IMG/VR virus record: IMGVR_UViG_3300044712_001142
Location: 1-45,114 of that record
DNA length: 45,114 nt
Source of the DNA: a virus
Reading direction: 5' to 3' (one strand)
Below are positions 17,515-25,632 of this stretch, piece after piece; within the stretch, counting starts at the first letter, position 1; each line of letters begins with the position of its first letter. The notes under the pieces are model-generated. The model did no database searches and was not told the DNA's origin. It saw only the letters and a program-made list of their open reading frames with translations. Made by a program: the position numbers and the translations under genes.

Positions 17515-17590
17515 AAATTTTTAATTCAATGTAGCCGTAAACGAGACCGTAAACGGCTACACAGAATTGGTCTCGTTTAATTGTTAAATC
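17515..17590 (-). promoter_or_regulatory. Intergenic region with interlocked inverted repeats
   Basis: GTAGCCG (17531) pairs with CGGCTAC (17554), and TAAACGAGACC (17538) pairs with GGTCTCGTTTA (17569). The two helices cross, so they would form either a pseudoknot or two exclusive hairpins. There is no U-tract right after them. The region separates virion-like genes from the methyltransferase genes. Confidence 0.55.
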
Positions 17591-18070
17591 CTACGTGGTC
17601 GGGAATTGGATATCGTAGGTGAGGTTTACAGCTTGATTAGTAGCTAAGGTACTTGATGCAAACGTATTTCCCGCAAACATGGTTCCTGCGCCAGTGGTAG
17701 AGACGGCAAATAAGCCGACATTACCAACGGTGGTGGATGCTAGTACATTACTTTGTAATGAGCCAGTAAAGCGTAGCGTTCTTGAAGCTGATACAGCACC
17801 AGCAACAGCGAAACGACCAGCCGCAACTGCCACTTCAGCAGGTAATGAGGTCATGGTTGAGGCCACAGTACCACCAGAACCTAAAGCAGCACTAGATACT
17901 AATGAACCACCACCAGTCATTTTCTCAACAATAAATTGCTGAGCGCCAGCGTTGGTGATCATGTTTTTGTGCCAGCCGGAATCTCCAACTACTTTCACTT
18001 GACCCTCTTTGGTTGGTTCAGTGATTTGTAAGCGGAAAAACCCTCCATATCCTTGTTTATCATGTAGCAT
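17591..18070 (-). CDS. Virion-associated hypothetical protein
   Basis: This 159-residue protein has an N-terminal polar part (GYGGFFRLQITEPTKEGQ) and then a Gly/Ala/Ser/Thr-rich beta-prone region without cysteines. The ATG at 18070 is preceded by GGGGGTG at good spacing. It follows the 109-residue gene by 12 bases. Composition fits a capsid decoration or fibre-related protein, but no family is recognised. Confidence 0.5.
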   Translation of the reverse strand: MLHDKQGYGGFFRLQITEPTKEGQVKVVGDSGWHKNMITNAGAQQFIVEKMTGGGSLVSSAALGSGGTVASTMTSLPAEVAVAAGRFAVAGAVSASRTLRFTGSLQSNVLASTTVGNVGLFAVSTTGAGTMFAGNTFASSTLATNQAVNLTYDIQFPTT

Positions 18071-18082
18071 ATTATTCACCCC

Positions 18083-18412
18083 CTAACTGTATGAATAGGT
18101 TAATATAGTCGGATCTGTCGCGATATTGTTATAAATTAAATCAGCGTCGGCATACATTTTATTGCCGGTAGCATCAATGCGGTATATTTTCCATGACGCT
18201 TCACTTTCTGCTGTTCCCACTCTAGCCTTGCAGATATAAGTATATGTGCCGTCATTGACGATTTTAATTTGCAGGTCATCGGCTTCCTGCTTAACTAATC
18301 CCTTACCATCAAAACCAACACCTTCAGTCATGTTCATCTGAAGATCTTTATCAAAGGATGCATTACCCATGTGGGTCAGTGAGTGTTGTTTGTCGGTGTT
18401 GTTTATCGCCAT
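18083..18412 (-). CDS. Hypothetical phage structural protein
   Basis: This 109-residue protein has a conserved-looking C-terminal beta region (DGTYTYICKARVGTAESEASWKI is interrupted here as DGTYTYICKA then ESEASWKIYR) that ends YSYS. It overlaps the upstream gene by 10 bases and lies among virion genes. The Trp/Tyr-rich beta pattern resembles small virion proteins that accompany podovirus tail genes. The function is not known. Confidence 0.5.
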   Translation of the reverse strand: MAINNTDKQHSLTHMGNASFDKDLQMNMTEGVGFDGKGLVKQEADDLQIKIVNDGTYTYICKARVGTAESEASWKIYRIDATGNKMYADADLIYNNIATDPTILTYSYS

Positions 18413-18915
18413 ACGGAAAAATGCTCCATCTCATCGAGAACGATCTTATTCATGTCTTTACCCGAGGTTGACCGGGCTAGTTTCATAAATATGCGCCGCT
18501 TTTCATGGGGATCGTTAACGAAAGAAAGACTTTTCCAGGCTTTCACCACTCCGCCAATCCGTTCTAAGATTACGGACGGGTCAGAAGTATCAGTGAGGCC
18601 AAATTCCGCCTTTATATCGTTAAGCGCTTGTTTAAACGCTCCCATCGTTGGGCTGTCGCCTCTGGTTTTAATAATGTCAAATAAATATTGCTTGGTTTCT
18701 TTTAAGTTTTCCTGGTCTTCTGGGGGCATGTTCTTAACGGAATCATCGATACCCAGGCTTTCTAACAAGATGTCACTGCCCTGGCTTTCTCTGACTTCAA
18801 TTGGTTCTAAATCAGCCTCATTGGAAGCTGCCCCGTGAATGTTCTGTTCAGGTTCAGGCAATGATTCCTGTGGTGCGGGTGGAGTGTAGGTTCTAACGAC
18901 TGGATCGATTGCCAT
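18403..18915 (-). CDS. Hypothetical protein, first gene of unit D
   Basis: This 170-residue protein has a Pro/Glu-rich N-terminus (VVRTYTPPAPQESLPEPEQN) and a helical acidic remainder. The ATG at 18915 follows a hairpin whose loop and 3' arm contain the candidate ribosome binding site (AAAGGTGG); a GTG 12 bases upstream lies inside the hairpin. It overlaps the next gene by 10 bases. No family is recognised; an assembly or regulatory role in late expression is possible. Confidence 0.5.
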   Translation of the reverse strand: MAIDPVVRTYTPPAPQESLPEPEQNIHGAASNEADLEPIEVRESQGSDILLESLGIDDSVKNMPPEDQENLKETKQYLFDIIKTRGDSPTMGAFKQALNDIKAEFGLTDTSDPSVILERIGGVVKAWKSLSFVNDPHEKRRIFMKLARSTSGKDMNKIVLDEMEHFSVWR

Positions 18916-18939
18916 AAAATAACCCACCTTTCGTGGGTC
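18916..18939 (-). terminator. Hairpin with weak U-tract before unit D
   Basis: On the minus strand ACCCAC-GAAAG-GTGGGT is followed by UAUUUU, immediately before ATG 18915. It may act as a weak terminator or as a 5' hairpin that masks the Shine-Dalgarno site. Confidence 0.5.
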
Positions 18940-18966
18940 TGCGATTTACTTATCGAATGACTGACC

Positions 18967-19977
18967 CTATTTAACCTTAGTTTTAGGTACAGTCAACGAA
19001 TTAAACGCATCAACCCACTGGTATATGTTGTGCTTTAGGTCATAGACCTGCCGTACGTTGGCATAGGCCCCATCAACAATATCTTCGCGGATGTGCTTAC
19101 AAATAATCATGTTTTTTAAACATGGGTACCACTCTTCAACAGATCGGGCAATCATGCCTCTACGTCTAATGTCAAAATTCTTTACACCATATACTGTCTT
19201 GGAGTATACGGATGGTATCTGAGCGATGCCGTACTCAAGATATTTGATGTTTGATTTGCAGCGGTTAAACTCTGTTCGCCTTAAAGGTGCCAGGCCAATA
19301 TCAAGTCTTAAGCCATGCAAGCGTGACGGCCAGGCCTCAAAGGGTACCCCCAGCATGTATTCCGCTTTTAAACCGGGTAATAGATCTGCTGCTCGCGGTT
19401 CACCTAAAAAGACAAAGTCTAAGTTTTTAAATTCTCGACTAATCCTTAATATCGTTGGCGCTATCGAGGCTAAATCGCTAAGATGGGTGATTGATCCAGC
19501 CCAACCAATCCGCAGCCGGTCAGAAGTATTGCGCTTTTTGGGTAAGTCCCATACTTCCATATCCATAAAGTTATGTATGACGCGCACTTTTTTATTATAT
19601 TTTCTGAGCTTATTAGCTAAATATGAATTGGTCGTCGTGACCATATCAGCGATCTTCATGGTGATTTTAATCACGTCAGCCGCGTCACTGATTTCATGCT
19701 CGCGTTTATGTGGGTTATCCTCGGCTACTTCGATCTGGTCATCCTGTTCGACTACAATCCTTTTACCCTGCTCTTGTTGGTAAGCATGTAAGAGCGCTAT
19801 AGCCTGTTTATCTACAATCCCTTGAAGGACAAACACATCACCCCATTGTATGATCTCTTCTGTAATCTGATCTCTCCACACTACAGTCTCAAACCCTTCC
19901 CGATTTAAGTATTTAAACGGCGCTTCTATTCGCCAGTGGGCTGAGGCTGACGAGTTGGGGAAGCCGACGATGCGCAT
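18967..19977 (-). CDS. GT4-type glycosyltransferase
   Basis: This 336-residue protein has the two-lobed GT-B layout. The N-terminal lobe starts MRIVGFPNSSASAHWRIE, the interdomain link is VRVIHNFMDMEVWDLP, and the C-terminal lobe has LRIGWAGSITHLSDL and the donor-side acidic region with KYLEYGIAQIPSVYS. These are the hallmarks of GT4 enzymes. It starts 52 bases inside the deacetylase-like gene. Promoter-like site D lies within its last codons. The target glycan is unknown. Confidence 0.75.
   Translation of the reverse strand: MRIVGFPNSSASAHWRIEAPFKYLNREGFETVVWRDQITEEIIQWGDVFVLQGIVDKQAIALLHAYQQEQGKRIVVEQDDQIEVAEDNPHKREHEISDAADVIKITMKIADMVTTTNSYLANKLRKYNKKVRVIHNFMDMEVWDLPKKRNTSDRLRIGWAGSITHLSDLASIAPTILRISREFKNLDFVFLGEPRAADLLPGLKAEYMLGVPFEAWPSRLHGLRLDIGLAPLRRTEFNRCKSNIKYLEYGIAQIPSVYSKTVYGVKNFDIRRRGMIARSVEEWYPCLKNMIICKHIREDIVDGAYANVRQVYDLKHNIYQWVDAFNSLTVPKTKVK
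18969..18996 (-). promoter_or_regulatory. Late promoter-like site D
   Basis: TTGACTGTACCT (minus strand) is followed by TTAAAT at a 16-base spacer. Here the site is embedded in the last codons of the GT4 gene (Leu-Thr-Val-Pro). The same core therefore exists where coding constraints apply, and this copy could be partly coincidental. Confidence 0.5.
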
Positions 19978-20594
19978 ACATCCTCCACCAGTTCTGATGC
20001 AAAGACAAACTTAGCATCTCGTGGCATTTTCATTAGGTTAATAAAACAGTCTTCTAAGTTGTTTTTGCTGGGTTCGGTCATGTGGCCGTGGAGTTTTAAT
20101 ACAGAAAGATTTGATAAGTGGAATGGTTCATCAATGGAGTGAGTATATTGGTAAATACGTTTGGTCTTCAGCATCTTTGGCTGATTGCGGTCCACTGCTC
20201 CCCACCAGCCGTGCTTATCCAGCTCTTTAACCACATCCTCATTCCATAGCCATTGTGGCGCTTTAAAGCCTTTGACATACGGCAGACCCATAAACGCCTC
20301 ATCGTAGTGATCTAAAATCATCTTCATGGTTTGGCGATCACACTGTTCAAACTCTCTAGGGATATGCATCACACCATGGGGGATCAGCTCCACCCAATCA
20401 AGGATGTCTTTTAGCTCTTGCAGCTTCTTTTCTTTCATAAGCCCCATGCCTACATTACGTTCGACCTCGTAATCAAAGGGAATATAGAAAAGCGAGACTT
20501 TTAGATCTGGGTAGAACTCTTTGAGCTGCCTTAGTAAGTCGTAGCGGGTACGCAATATTGAGGCATCATCCAAATCAAGGGCTATCGTGGTCAT
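19926..20594 (-). CDS. Polysaccharide deacetylase-like protein
   Basis: This 222-residue protein starts with a NodB-like metal-site stretch (IALDLDDASILR, the DD pair). It continues with a His motif (ELIPHGVMHIPREFEQC), a GFKAPQWLWNEDVV segment and a late KLHGHMTEPS His pair. Family members hydrolyse N-acetyl groups on sugars. It overlaps the methyltransferase stop by 4 bases and sits inside the glycan cluster. The order of motifs supports the superfamily, but the enzyme could act on another acyl substrate. Confidence 0.6.
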   Translation of the reverse strand: MTTIALDLDDASILRTRYDLLRQLKEFYPDLKVSLFYIPFDYEVERNVGMGLMKEKKLQELKDILDWVELIPHGVMHIPREFEQCDRQTMKMILDHYDEAFMGLPYVKGFKAPQWLWNEDVVKELDKHGWWGAVDRNQPKMLKTKRIYQYTHSIDEPFHLSNLSVLKLHGHMTEPSKNNLEDCFINLMKMPRDAKFVFASELVEDVCASSASPTRQPQPTGE

Positions 20595-21229
20595 TTCTTG
20601 TATCCCACCGCCATAATCACGTATAGATGTTCCATGTCAGGCAGGTATATAAACTGAACCCGATCAAAACCGCATGAATGGTAGAGGTCTTCGACATCAT
20701 CGTGTGTGAAAAACCACATATGCTCGTCACTGTGGATGTGATCTTCGCAGGGAGTCGTTAAAACAAATTTACCTCTGGGGACCAAGACTCTGTAGGCGTC
20801 CAAAAACAGGTCTTTTGGGTTATCCAGGTGCTCTAATACCTCCCCAGAGAAGACAACATTGAAGTAATTGTCGGGTAATTCAGTTTGGTTGCCGATTTTC
20901 TGACATAAGTATTTAATATTCGGGTTATATAAGGTGTTGTCTGTACAAACTTGGTTGGAAATGTCTGTACCCCATATTTCACACTTGGGACGCTCTCTAA
21001 ATACAAGATCGGTAAACTGACCCACACCACAACCCATATCCACGACTTTATCACCCGGCTTGACCTCTTCCATTGCCCGATAAAAGCGCATGGTGGGCTT
21101 AATGTACATATCACCCACTAAGGATTGTTGAGTGCCTTGGGCGGCATACTCAGCTCGTTTCTGCTTATCGCCATAAACCATGTTCCAGTATTGTTTACTG
21201 TTCAGTTGTTGATTACCGGTTGGTTTCAT
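20591..21229 (-). CDS. SAM-dependent methyltransferase (class I)
   Basis: This 212-residue protein has motif I (VVDMGCGVGQFTDLV), an acidic motif II region (EIWGTDISNQVC), motif IV (VVFSGEVLEHLDNPKDL) and the LVPRGKFVLTTP strand. The ATG at 21229 gives a 17-base overlap with the glycosyltransferase upstream; an earlier start would overlap 89 bases. It probably modifies the glycan or its precursor made by the cluster. The specificity is unknown. Confidence 0.8.
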   Translation of the reverse strand: MKPTGNQQLNSKQYWNMVYGDKQKRAEYAAQGTQQSLVGDMYIKPTMRFYRAMEEVKPGDKVVDMGCGVGQFTDLVFRERPKCEIWGTDISNQVCTDNTLYNPNIKYLCQKIGNQTELPDNYFNVVFSGEVLEHLDNPKDLFLDAYRVLVPRGKFVLTTPCEDHIHSDEHMWFFTHDDVEDLYHSCGFDRVQFIYLPDMEHLYVIMAVGYKK

Positions 21230-22670
21230 AGCTGATGACTCTTTCTGTTTTACGACGTTCAAAATAATCTGGATATCGTTTGTGCTGGCCTTCGGTGCCA
21301 TCCATGTGTTCGCAGTAATAGTTTTCTAAGTAGCCCATCTGATAACCTGTGTTTAATAGGTGGTGAGAGAAAATTAAATCCTGCACTCCATGCAACGTGT
21401 CGTCTTCATCCCAGCGAAAGGTGTTATAAGCCTTGGCATCGACAAAGTGACAGATACCGCCTAAGTGTTTGGTCATGCCCATGACTTCATCTTTGATATT
21501 CCCGTAAGCAATCCGAGGCGATCCACCTGGGTTATCCTTTAAACCCTGCACGTAGCAGGACATAGCGATCATATGGTTGACTTTCCAGATCTCCACCATC
21601 TTGGCTAACCAGCCATCAGTTAAGAAGAGACAATCGTTATCAACCTTGACAATAATGTCGTACTCACCGTGTTCATTAATCATATCGATGGCTTCGTTGG
21701 AGGCTTTCGAGATGCCGTGATTGTCAGGATTTGGTAGCAGATCCATAAAGAAATCATTTTTATGTTGGTTAGCGTATTCAAATATCCAAGAAGCCGTGTA
21801 GTCTTTTGAGCCATTATCCACAACAAAGTGGTCAAAGGCATACCCGGCAGTCTTGTGCAGGCTTTCAAAGCAGCGCTTGGTGTAGTCTAAGCGGTCATGA
21901 GTGAGGGTAAATATCGCTATTTTTGGTGGGGACAACGTCATCAAATAGGGCAAGTGTATCTCCAGCTCGTGTGCATCCCAATCAGGCAGATTAGGTGATA
22001 CCCCATCATGGGTCTTCATGTAATCAATTTCTTTTTTGGTCTGCTTTTTAATGGATTTAGAATCGGACAGATAGTAATAATCGGTAATGATGAGGGGCAC
22101 ATGCTTTAACCTGTAGCCGGCTTTTGCAATTCTTAACCATAGATTCCAATCAACGTACTTACTGTAGCGCTCATCAAACCCACCCACGGCAAATAAGACC
22201 TCGCGCTTGATTAAAATATCTGAGGTGTCAATAAAGTTTTTGTGTAGCAGCATGGTAGGGCTAAACTCTGACCAGTTGCCTAAATGGGGTGGGATATTTT
22301 TCACCTTATCAATAATCATCCGGTCCCCGTATACCCCTTCTACATCGTTGGTGGTGATGGCGTTATAAAGAACCTGCAAGTGATCGGGCCTATAGGTATT
22401 ATCGCTATCCAAAAAGGCAATATATTCACCCGTAGAGGCTTTAATCCCTCGGTTTTTGGGTAGAGTATCGTTGCCAAAGCACCTGGTACGCCTGATGTAT
22501 TTAATTCGTGGATCGTCAATCCCCTCTACCATCTCTTTGGTGCCGTCATGTGATGCATCATCCACCACAATTAGCTCATAATCGGTAAATGTTTGATTTA
22601 AGACGCTCTTAATAGCCGCTTGGCAGGTGTCTTTGCGGCCATGGTGTGTCGTGAGGATAACTGAAATCAT
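21213..22670 (-). CDS. Two-domain GT2 glycosyltransferase
   Basis: This 485-residue protein carries two GT-A domains in tandem. The first (residues 1-230) has MISVILTTHHGRKDTC, YELIVVDDASHDGT and the metal-binding FLDSDNTYRP. The second (about 250-450) has IAIFTLTHDRLDYTKRC, FVVDNGSKDYT and VKVDNDCLFLTDGW. Such fusions add two sugars or build a repeat unit. It begins right after the stop of the GroES-domain gene with GGAGG upstream. Both metal sites look intact. Confidence 0.85.
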   Translation of the reverse strand: MISVILTTHHGRKDTCQAAIKSVLNQTFTDYELIVVDDASHDGTKEMVEGIDDPRIKYIRRTRCFGNDTLPKNRGIKASTGEYIAFLDSDNTYRPDHLQVLYNAITTNDVEGVYGDRMIIDKVKNIPPHLGNWSEFSPTMLLHKNFIDTSDILIKREVLFAVGGFDERYSKYVDWNLWLRIAKAGYRLKHVPLIITDYYYLSDSKSIKKQTKKEIDYMKTHDGVSPNLPDWDAHELEIHLPYLMTLSPPKIAIFTLTHDRLDYTKRCFESLHKTAGYAFDHFVVDNGSKDYTASWIFEYANQHKNDFFMDLLPNPDNHGISKASNEAIDMINEHGEYDIIVKVDNDCLFLTDGWLAKMVEIWKVNHMIAMSCYVQGLKDNPGGSPRIAYGNIKDEVMGMTKHLGGICHFVDAKAYNTFRWDEDDTLHGVQDLIFSHHLLNTGYQMGYLENYYCEHMDGTEGQHKRYPDYFERRKTERVISYETNR

Positions 22671-23228
22671 TTATTCCTCCACCACGCCAAAGACTTCATC
22701 AAAGCGGATCAGTAAGTGGGGGATATTGTTGATCTTAACGTTAAGGCCGGCTGCTTTACGGAATAGGATAGTGTCACCTTCTTTACAAGGTGGATCAACA
22801 ACTTGCATCATGCCTTGAACAGAAGCGCCCACCCGCACGACCTTAGCCAGGTTTGATTCATACTCAACTGATTCAGGTAAGAAGATTCCCCCCTGTGTCG
22901 TTTCTGTTTGTTCAGTTTTAACAACTAGCAATAATCCTGAGGCAGGCTTTAATCCACCCATAAGATATCCCCCTTCACGTAATTCATTGATAATTTTTTG
23001 CTCTTGAAGTTGTTGCTCGCGGTTGCGTTCCTTAACCCACTGGGGCTTATCCTTGGACCAGGCTTCCTTGCGCGATTCCTCAAACCTTCTTGCTTTGGCG
23101 CTGTTGTTTATCTCGTTTTTGCGTGTCTCATCAAACGCAATACCGGCTTTAAATGCTGTTTGACTATCGGGAGAGTGAAGATCTTTCTCGTACTTGGACC
23201 ATTCAGGGGTGTATTTAAGTTTGGGCAT
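22671..23228 (-). CDS. GroES-domain (Cpn10-like) protein with N-terminal extension
   Basis: This 185-residue protein has a C-terminal Cpn10 domain (about 90-185): the mobile-loop motif TQGGIFLPES, the NLAKVVRVGAS strand, CKEGDTILFRKAAG and the final EVFGVVEE. The first 90 residues are charged and helical. The ATG at 23228 (PKLKYTPEW) is chosen because the longer frame upstream crosses the capsid terminator. Co-chaperonins cap GroEL. Phage versions (T4 gp31) help capsid protein folding, which fits the place just after the major capsid gene. The extension is unusual. It starts the transcription unit that also carries the glycan cluster. Confidence 0.8.
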   Translation of the reverse strand: MPKLKYTPEWSKYEKDLHSPDSQTAFKAGIAFDETRKNEINNSAKARRFEESRKEAWSKDKPQWVKERNREQQLQEQKIINELREGGYLMGGLKPASGLLLVVKTEQTETTQGGIFLPESVEYESNLAKVVRVGASVQGMMQVVDPPCKEGDTILFRKAAGLNVKINNIPHLLIRFDEVFGVVEE

Positions 23229-23259
23229 ATAAAAGATGAGCTTTGTTATTATTCTAGCA

Positions 23260-23286
23260 CAAGAAAGCCCCCGATTTCTCGGGGGC
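23260..23286 (-). terminator. Intrinsic terminator after the major capsid gene
   Basis: On the minus strand GCCCCCGA-GAAA-TCGGGGGC is a perfect 8-bp stem with a GNRA loop, followed by UUUCUUGU. It lies 25 bases after the capsid stop, which suggests the abundant capsid transcript ends here. Confidence 0.85.
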
Positions 23287-23310
23287 AAACTTGACAGTAA
23301 CAAAAAAATA

Positions 23311-24288
23311 CTAAGCAGTTGTAGAAACGGTGTGGTTCATGTTTACATAGAAAGCACCGTTCAAGGAAGCTGCACCAAAGGTGGTCTTCCAACCGGCAGT
23401 CGCTAACTTATCGGTAGGATCTCCAGCACCAGCTGAACCGAAGTCTTTAACATAAGTTTTCAGACTTTGCAGTTCAGTGACACCAAAGGCATCACGACCG
23501 AAGAAGGAAGTGACATACAACGAACCGGAAGCAACGACACCAGTTCTAGGTACAGAGGCGTTGGTGGTTGATAAGAAGCGTACACCCATTAGTTTACCGA
23601 CTTCACCCGATAAGAGTTTGGTCGCATTTTCTGCGGTGTATTTGTTCGCATCCATCCATCCCCCGGTGGTCGTATCAGCTTGCAGATCATACAAAGAATC
23701 AGGATGGATCACAGAGACCCAAGAGCCATCTTCTAATTGCATGGTATCAGCTCGTTGTAAGCGACGCACAGCCCTACGCACACCACCAATAGTCATGGTA
23801 GCGGTTGCAGGAACTGAGGTCCAAGCAGCGGTAGCAATACCCCCGACAACTGTGTCAAAAGTACCAGAGTTCTGGATTTCTTTTGCGACAATTGTATCAA
23901 TGGACAGACCAGCATTATAAGCTAACCGTTCCATAGCGGCTTTCATCACATCCCCAAAACTCACGTAGGCGAGAATATCAGAGATAGAGACGGCAGCGTC
24001 ATATTGAGCGGTAGAGCCGGTCACGTTGGTAGCAGTCATGGAGACGGCGGTAGTTGGCACACCTTCACCTTGACCGGCAGTTACTAATGGGAGATTAACC
24101 CATTTGGTCCAGGTAACAACACCAGTACCATAACCACCTTCACCAGATTCAATCTTGCGATTGGTCTGGCCTAATTGTTTGTGAACCAATTTCGATTCGG
24201 CAATCCGTAAGAACAATTTGTCATAGTAAGCGCTTTTAATCGCTTTACTAACGGTTGTCGTATTCGACTTGGCTGTTTCAAGAGCCAT
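23311..24288 (-). CDS. Major capsid protein, N4-gp56-like family
   Basis: This 325-residue protein has the N4-gp56-family pattern. It has a helical start with KAIKSAYYDKLFLRIAESK and the strand GVVTWTKWVNLPLV followed by a Gly/Glu loop and VPTTAVSMTATNVT. The motif QYDAAVSISDILAYVSFGDV carries the typical SD within the P-domain, and IHPDSLYDLQ and GVRFLSTTNA follow. It is preceded by the scaffold gene and followed by a strong terminator. It forms the icosahedral shell. AAAGG lies 6 bases before the ATG. Confidence 0.85.
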   Translation of the reverse strand: MALETAKSNTTTVSKAIKSAYYDKLFLRIAESKLVHKQLGQTNRKIESGEGGYGTGVVTWTKWVNLPLVTAGQGEGVPTTAVSMTATNVTGSTAQYDAAVSISDILAYVSFGDVMKAAMERLAYNAGLSIDTIVAKEIQNSGTFDTVVGGIATAAWTSVPATATMTIGGVRRAVRRLQRADTMQLEDGSWVSVIHPDSLYDLQADTTTGGWMDANKYTAENATKLLSGEVGKLMGVRFLSTTNASVPRTGVVASGSLYVTSFFGRDAFGVTELQSLKTYVKDFGSAGAGDPTDKLATAGWKTTFGAASLNGAFYVNMNHTVSTTA

Positions 24289-24307
24289 AAAAGCCTTTAA
24301 ATTTCAA

Positions 24308-25030
24308 TTACCATTGACCGTTTTGTTTGAGCCATGCTTCCATCTCTTTATCAGACATAGAGTTAAAGTCAGGTTGGGCGCCTGCTCTCGATACAACTCG
24401 GTTGGTAATGCCACTGTCACTCTGTTGGACTTTAACAGAGCGTGCCTCGGTTTTGGCTTCTACGATGCGTTTGGTTAGCTTCGCGGCTCGTTGAAGAGCC
24501 TGTCTGCCAGCCTGCAAGGGTGTTATCCCTGGGTTTGCTCGTAGTATCTCAAAACCCCATTGGTCTAACTCAGAATCATATTGATCTGAATCTGGGTTAA
24601 ACTGCGGCAACGCCATCTTCAATTCAAGGACATCAGCTTTATCGATTTTGATTTCAGGCTGTTTAACGGGTTTAGTACCTTTGTTTTGCAAAAGTGCTTC
24701 ACCTTGAGCTATACGGGCTTTAAACTCCGCTAACTCTCGTTCATTCGCCTTCATCTTTCCATAAATCTTGTCGAACCTCGATTGAGGGACGTACTTTTTA
24801 CCTGATTCATCCTCTGCGAGTGTTTCTTCCTCAGTCTCTTGAGGCTTGGCGTCCTCTTGATTCTGGGCTGGCGGTGTCTCTACCGGTGCAGATTCTTCCT
24901 CAGTCGTTTGGTTTTCAGGGGCTGATGCCTGGACGGGAGTTTCTGACTCTTCCGTAATATTTCCCTCTTCATCAGTTACCTGATGCCCATTAAGGGAAGC
25001 AGCTAATTGAGCCATCATGTCTTCTGACAT
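24308..25030 (-). CDS. Scaffolding-like protein
   Basis: This 240-residue, highly acidic protein has a Glu/Gln/Pro-rich N-terminal half (EESETPVQASAPENQTTEEE) and a helical, charged C-terminal half (SRFDKIYGKMKANERELAEF). It lies directly upstream of the capsid gene. These are the usual properties of phage scaffold proteins, which drive procapsid assembly. The ATG at 25030 is chosen for the AAAGGA site 6 bases upstream. Confidence 0.75.
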   Translation of the reverse strand: MSEDMMAQLAASLNGHQVTDEEGNITEESETPVQASAPENQTTEEESAPVETPPAQNQEDAKPQETEEETLAEDESGKKYVPQSRFDKIYGKMKANERELAEFKARIAQGEALLQNKGTKPVKQPEIKIDKADVLELKMALPQFNPDSDQYDSELDQWGFEILRANPGITPLQAGRQALQRAAKLTKRIVEAKTEARSVKVQQSDSGITNRVVSRAGAQPDFNSMSDKEMEAWLKQNGQW

Positions 25031-25100
25031 AATGTCCTTTCTTGCATGGTTTAAATACGTAAACCAAGAAACGGCCAATTAATAACATGCAGCCTTGTGG

Positions 25101-25130
25101 GGCTGGATCTAGGTTATCCCAGATCTAGCC
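25101..25130 (-). other. Long hairpin at the end of the 81-residue gene
   Basis: GGCTGGATCT (25101) pairs with AGATCTAGCC (25121) around a 10-base loop, a 10-bp stem with one wobble pair. It overlaps the stop of the 81-residue gene and has no U-tract. It could be an RNA processing or stability element upstream of the scaffold gene. No function is shown. Confidence 0.4.
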
Positions 25131-25370
25131 ACGCAAATCTACAATCCGTTCATCAATTACCCGGTAATAGCCAGGTAGTTTAGAACCCCAGGGGCAGTAC
25201 TTGCACCTGATGGTTCCATCATGGTTGTTAATGTACCCAACATGCTCGATCCAGTTCTTTTTATCGTGTGTCGAACAGATGTTGATGCTGACTGGTAAGG
25301 TTTTAAAGGTCTTGGCTCCTTCCCAATAGTCATCACTCGTTGGTGGTAGGTTTGGTACGCTCTCGCTCAT
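25125..25370 (-). CDS. Hypothetical protein with CxxC pair
   Basis: This 81-residue protein is polar with a C-terminal RCKYCPWG motif and an earlier Cys-His (ICSTHDKKNW), so a small zinc site is possible. It overlaps the end of the 99-residue gene by 38 bases and sits between portal and scaffold. No family is recognised. Confidence 0.5.
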   Translation of the reverse strand: MSESVPNLPPTSDDYWEGAKTFKTLPVSINICSTHDKKNWIEHVGYINNHDGTIRCKYCPWGSKLPGYYRVIDERIVDLRG

Positions 25371-25632
25371 CTCTTAATACCTTTAGGTCTGACTCGATTG
25401 AGCCAAATAATTTACGTAAACCGATCAACTCATAGCGTTCGTTCTCAAACTCTTCGATCTTCTTCTCATCGTGCAACAGTAAGTTATTCACAAATAGTCT
25501 GATGCGGTTCTCATAGTTGGCCCTGATACGTTCAAAGCCTTTGGAGCGTACGATTTCTTCAAACTCAACCCCGCGTTGCATGGTTTCGGTGAGCTGTTCT
25601 TGTTGGGCGTCTGTTAGTTCAGGCCTGTCCAT
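25333..25632 (-). CDS. Hypothetical helical protein downstream of portal
   Basis: This 99-residue, highly charged protein is mainly helical (FEEIVRSKGFERIRANYENR, then EKKIEEFENERYELIGLRK). The ATG at 25632 has GGAGG 6 bases upstream and overlaps the portal stop by 14 bases. Small helical proteins at this place are common in podoviruses, but I cannot assign a role. Confidence 0.5.
   Translation of the reverse strand: MDRPELTDAQQEQLTETMQRGVEFEEIVRSKGFERIRANYENRIRLFVNNLLLHDEKKIEEFENERYELIGLRKLFGSIESDLKVLRDERERTKPTTNE

Noticed and set aside
23287-23300. TTGACAGTAAC on the plus strand after the capsid terminator
   Set aside because: It points against the phage genes and has no plus-strand gene or clear -10; probably chance.
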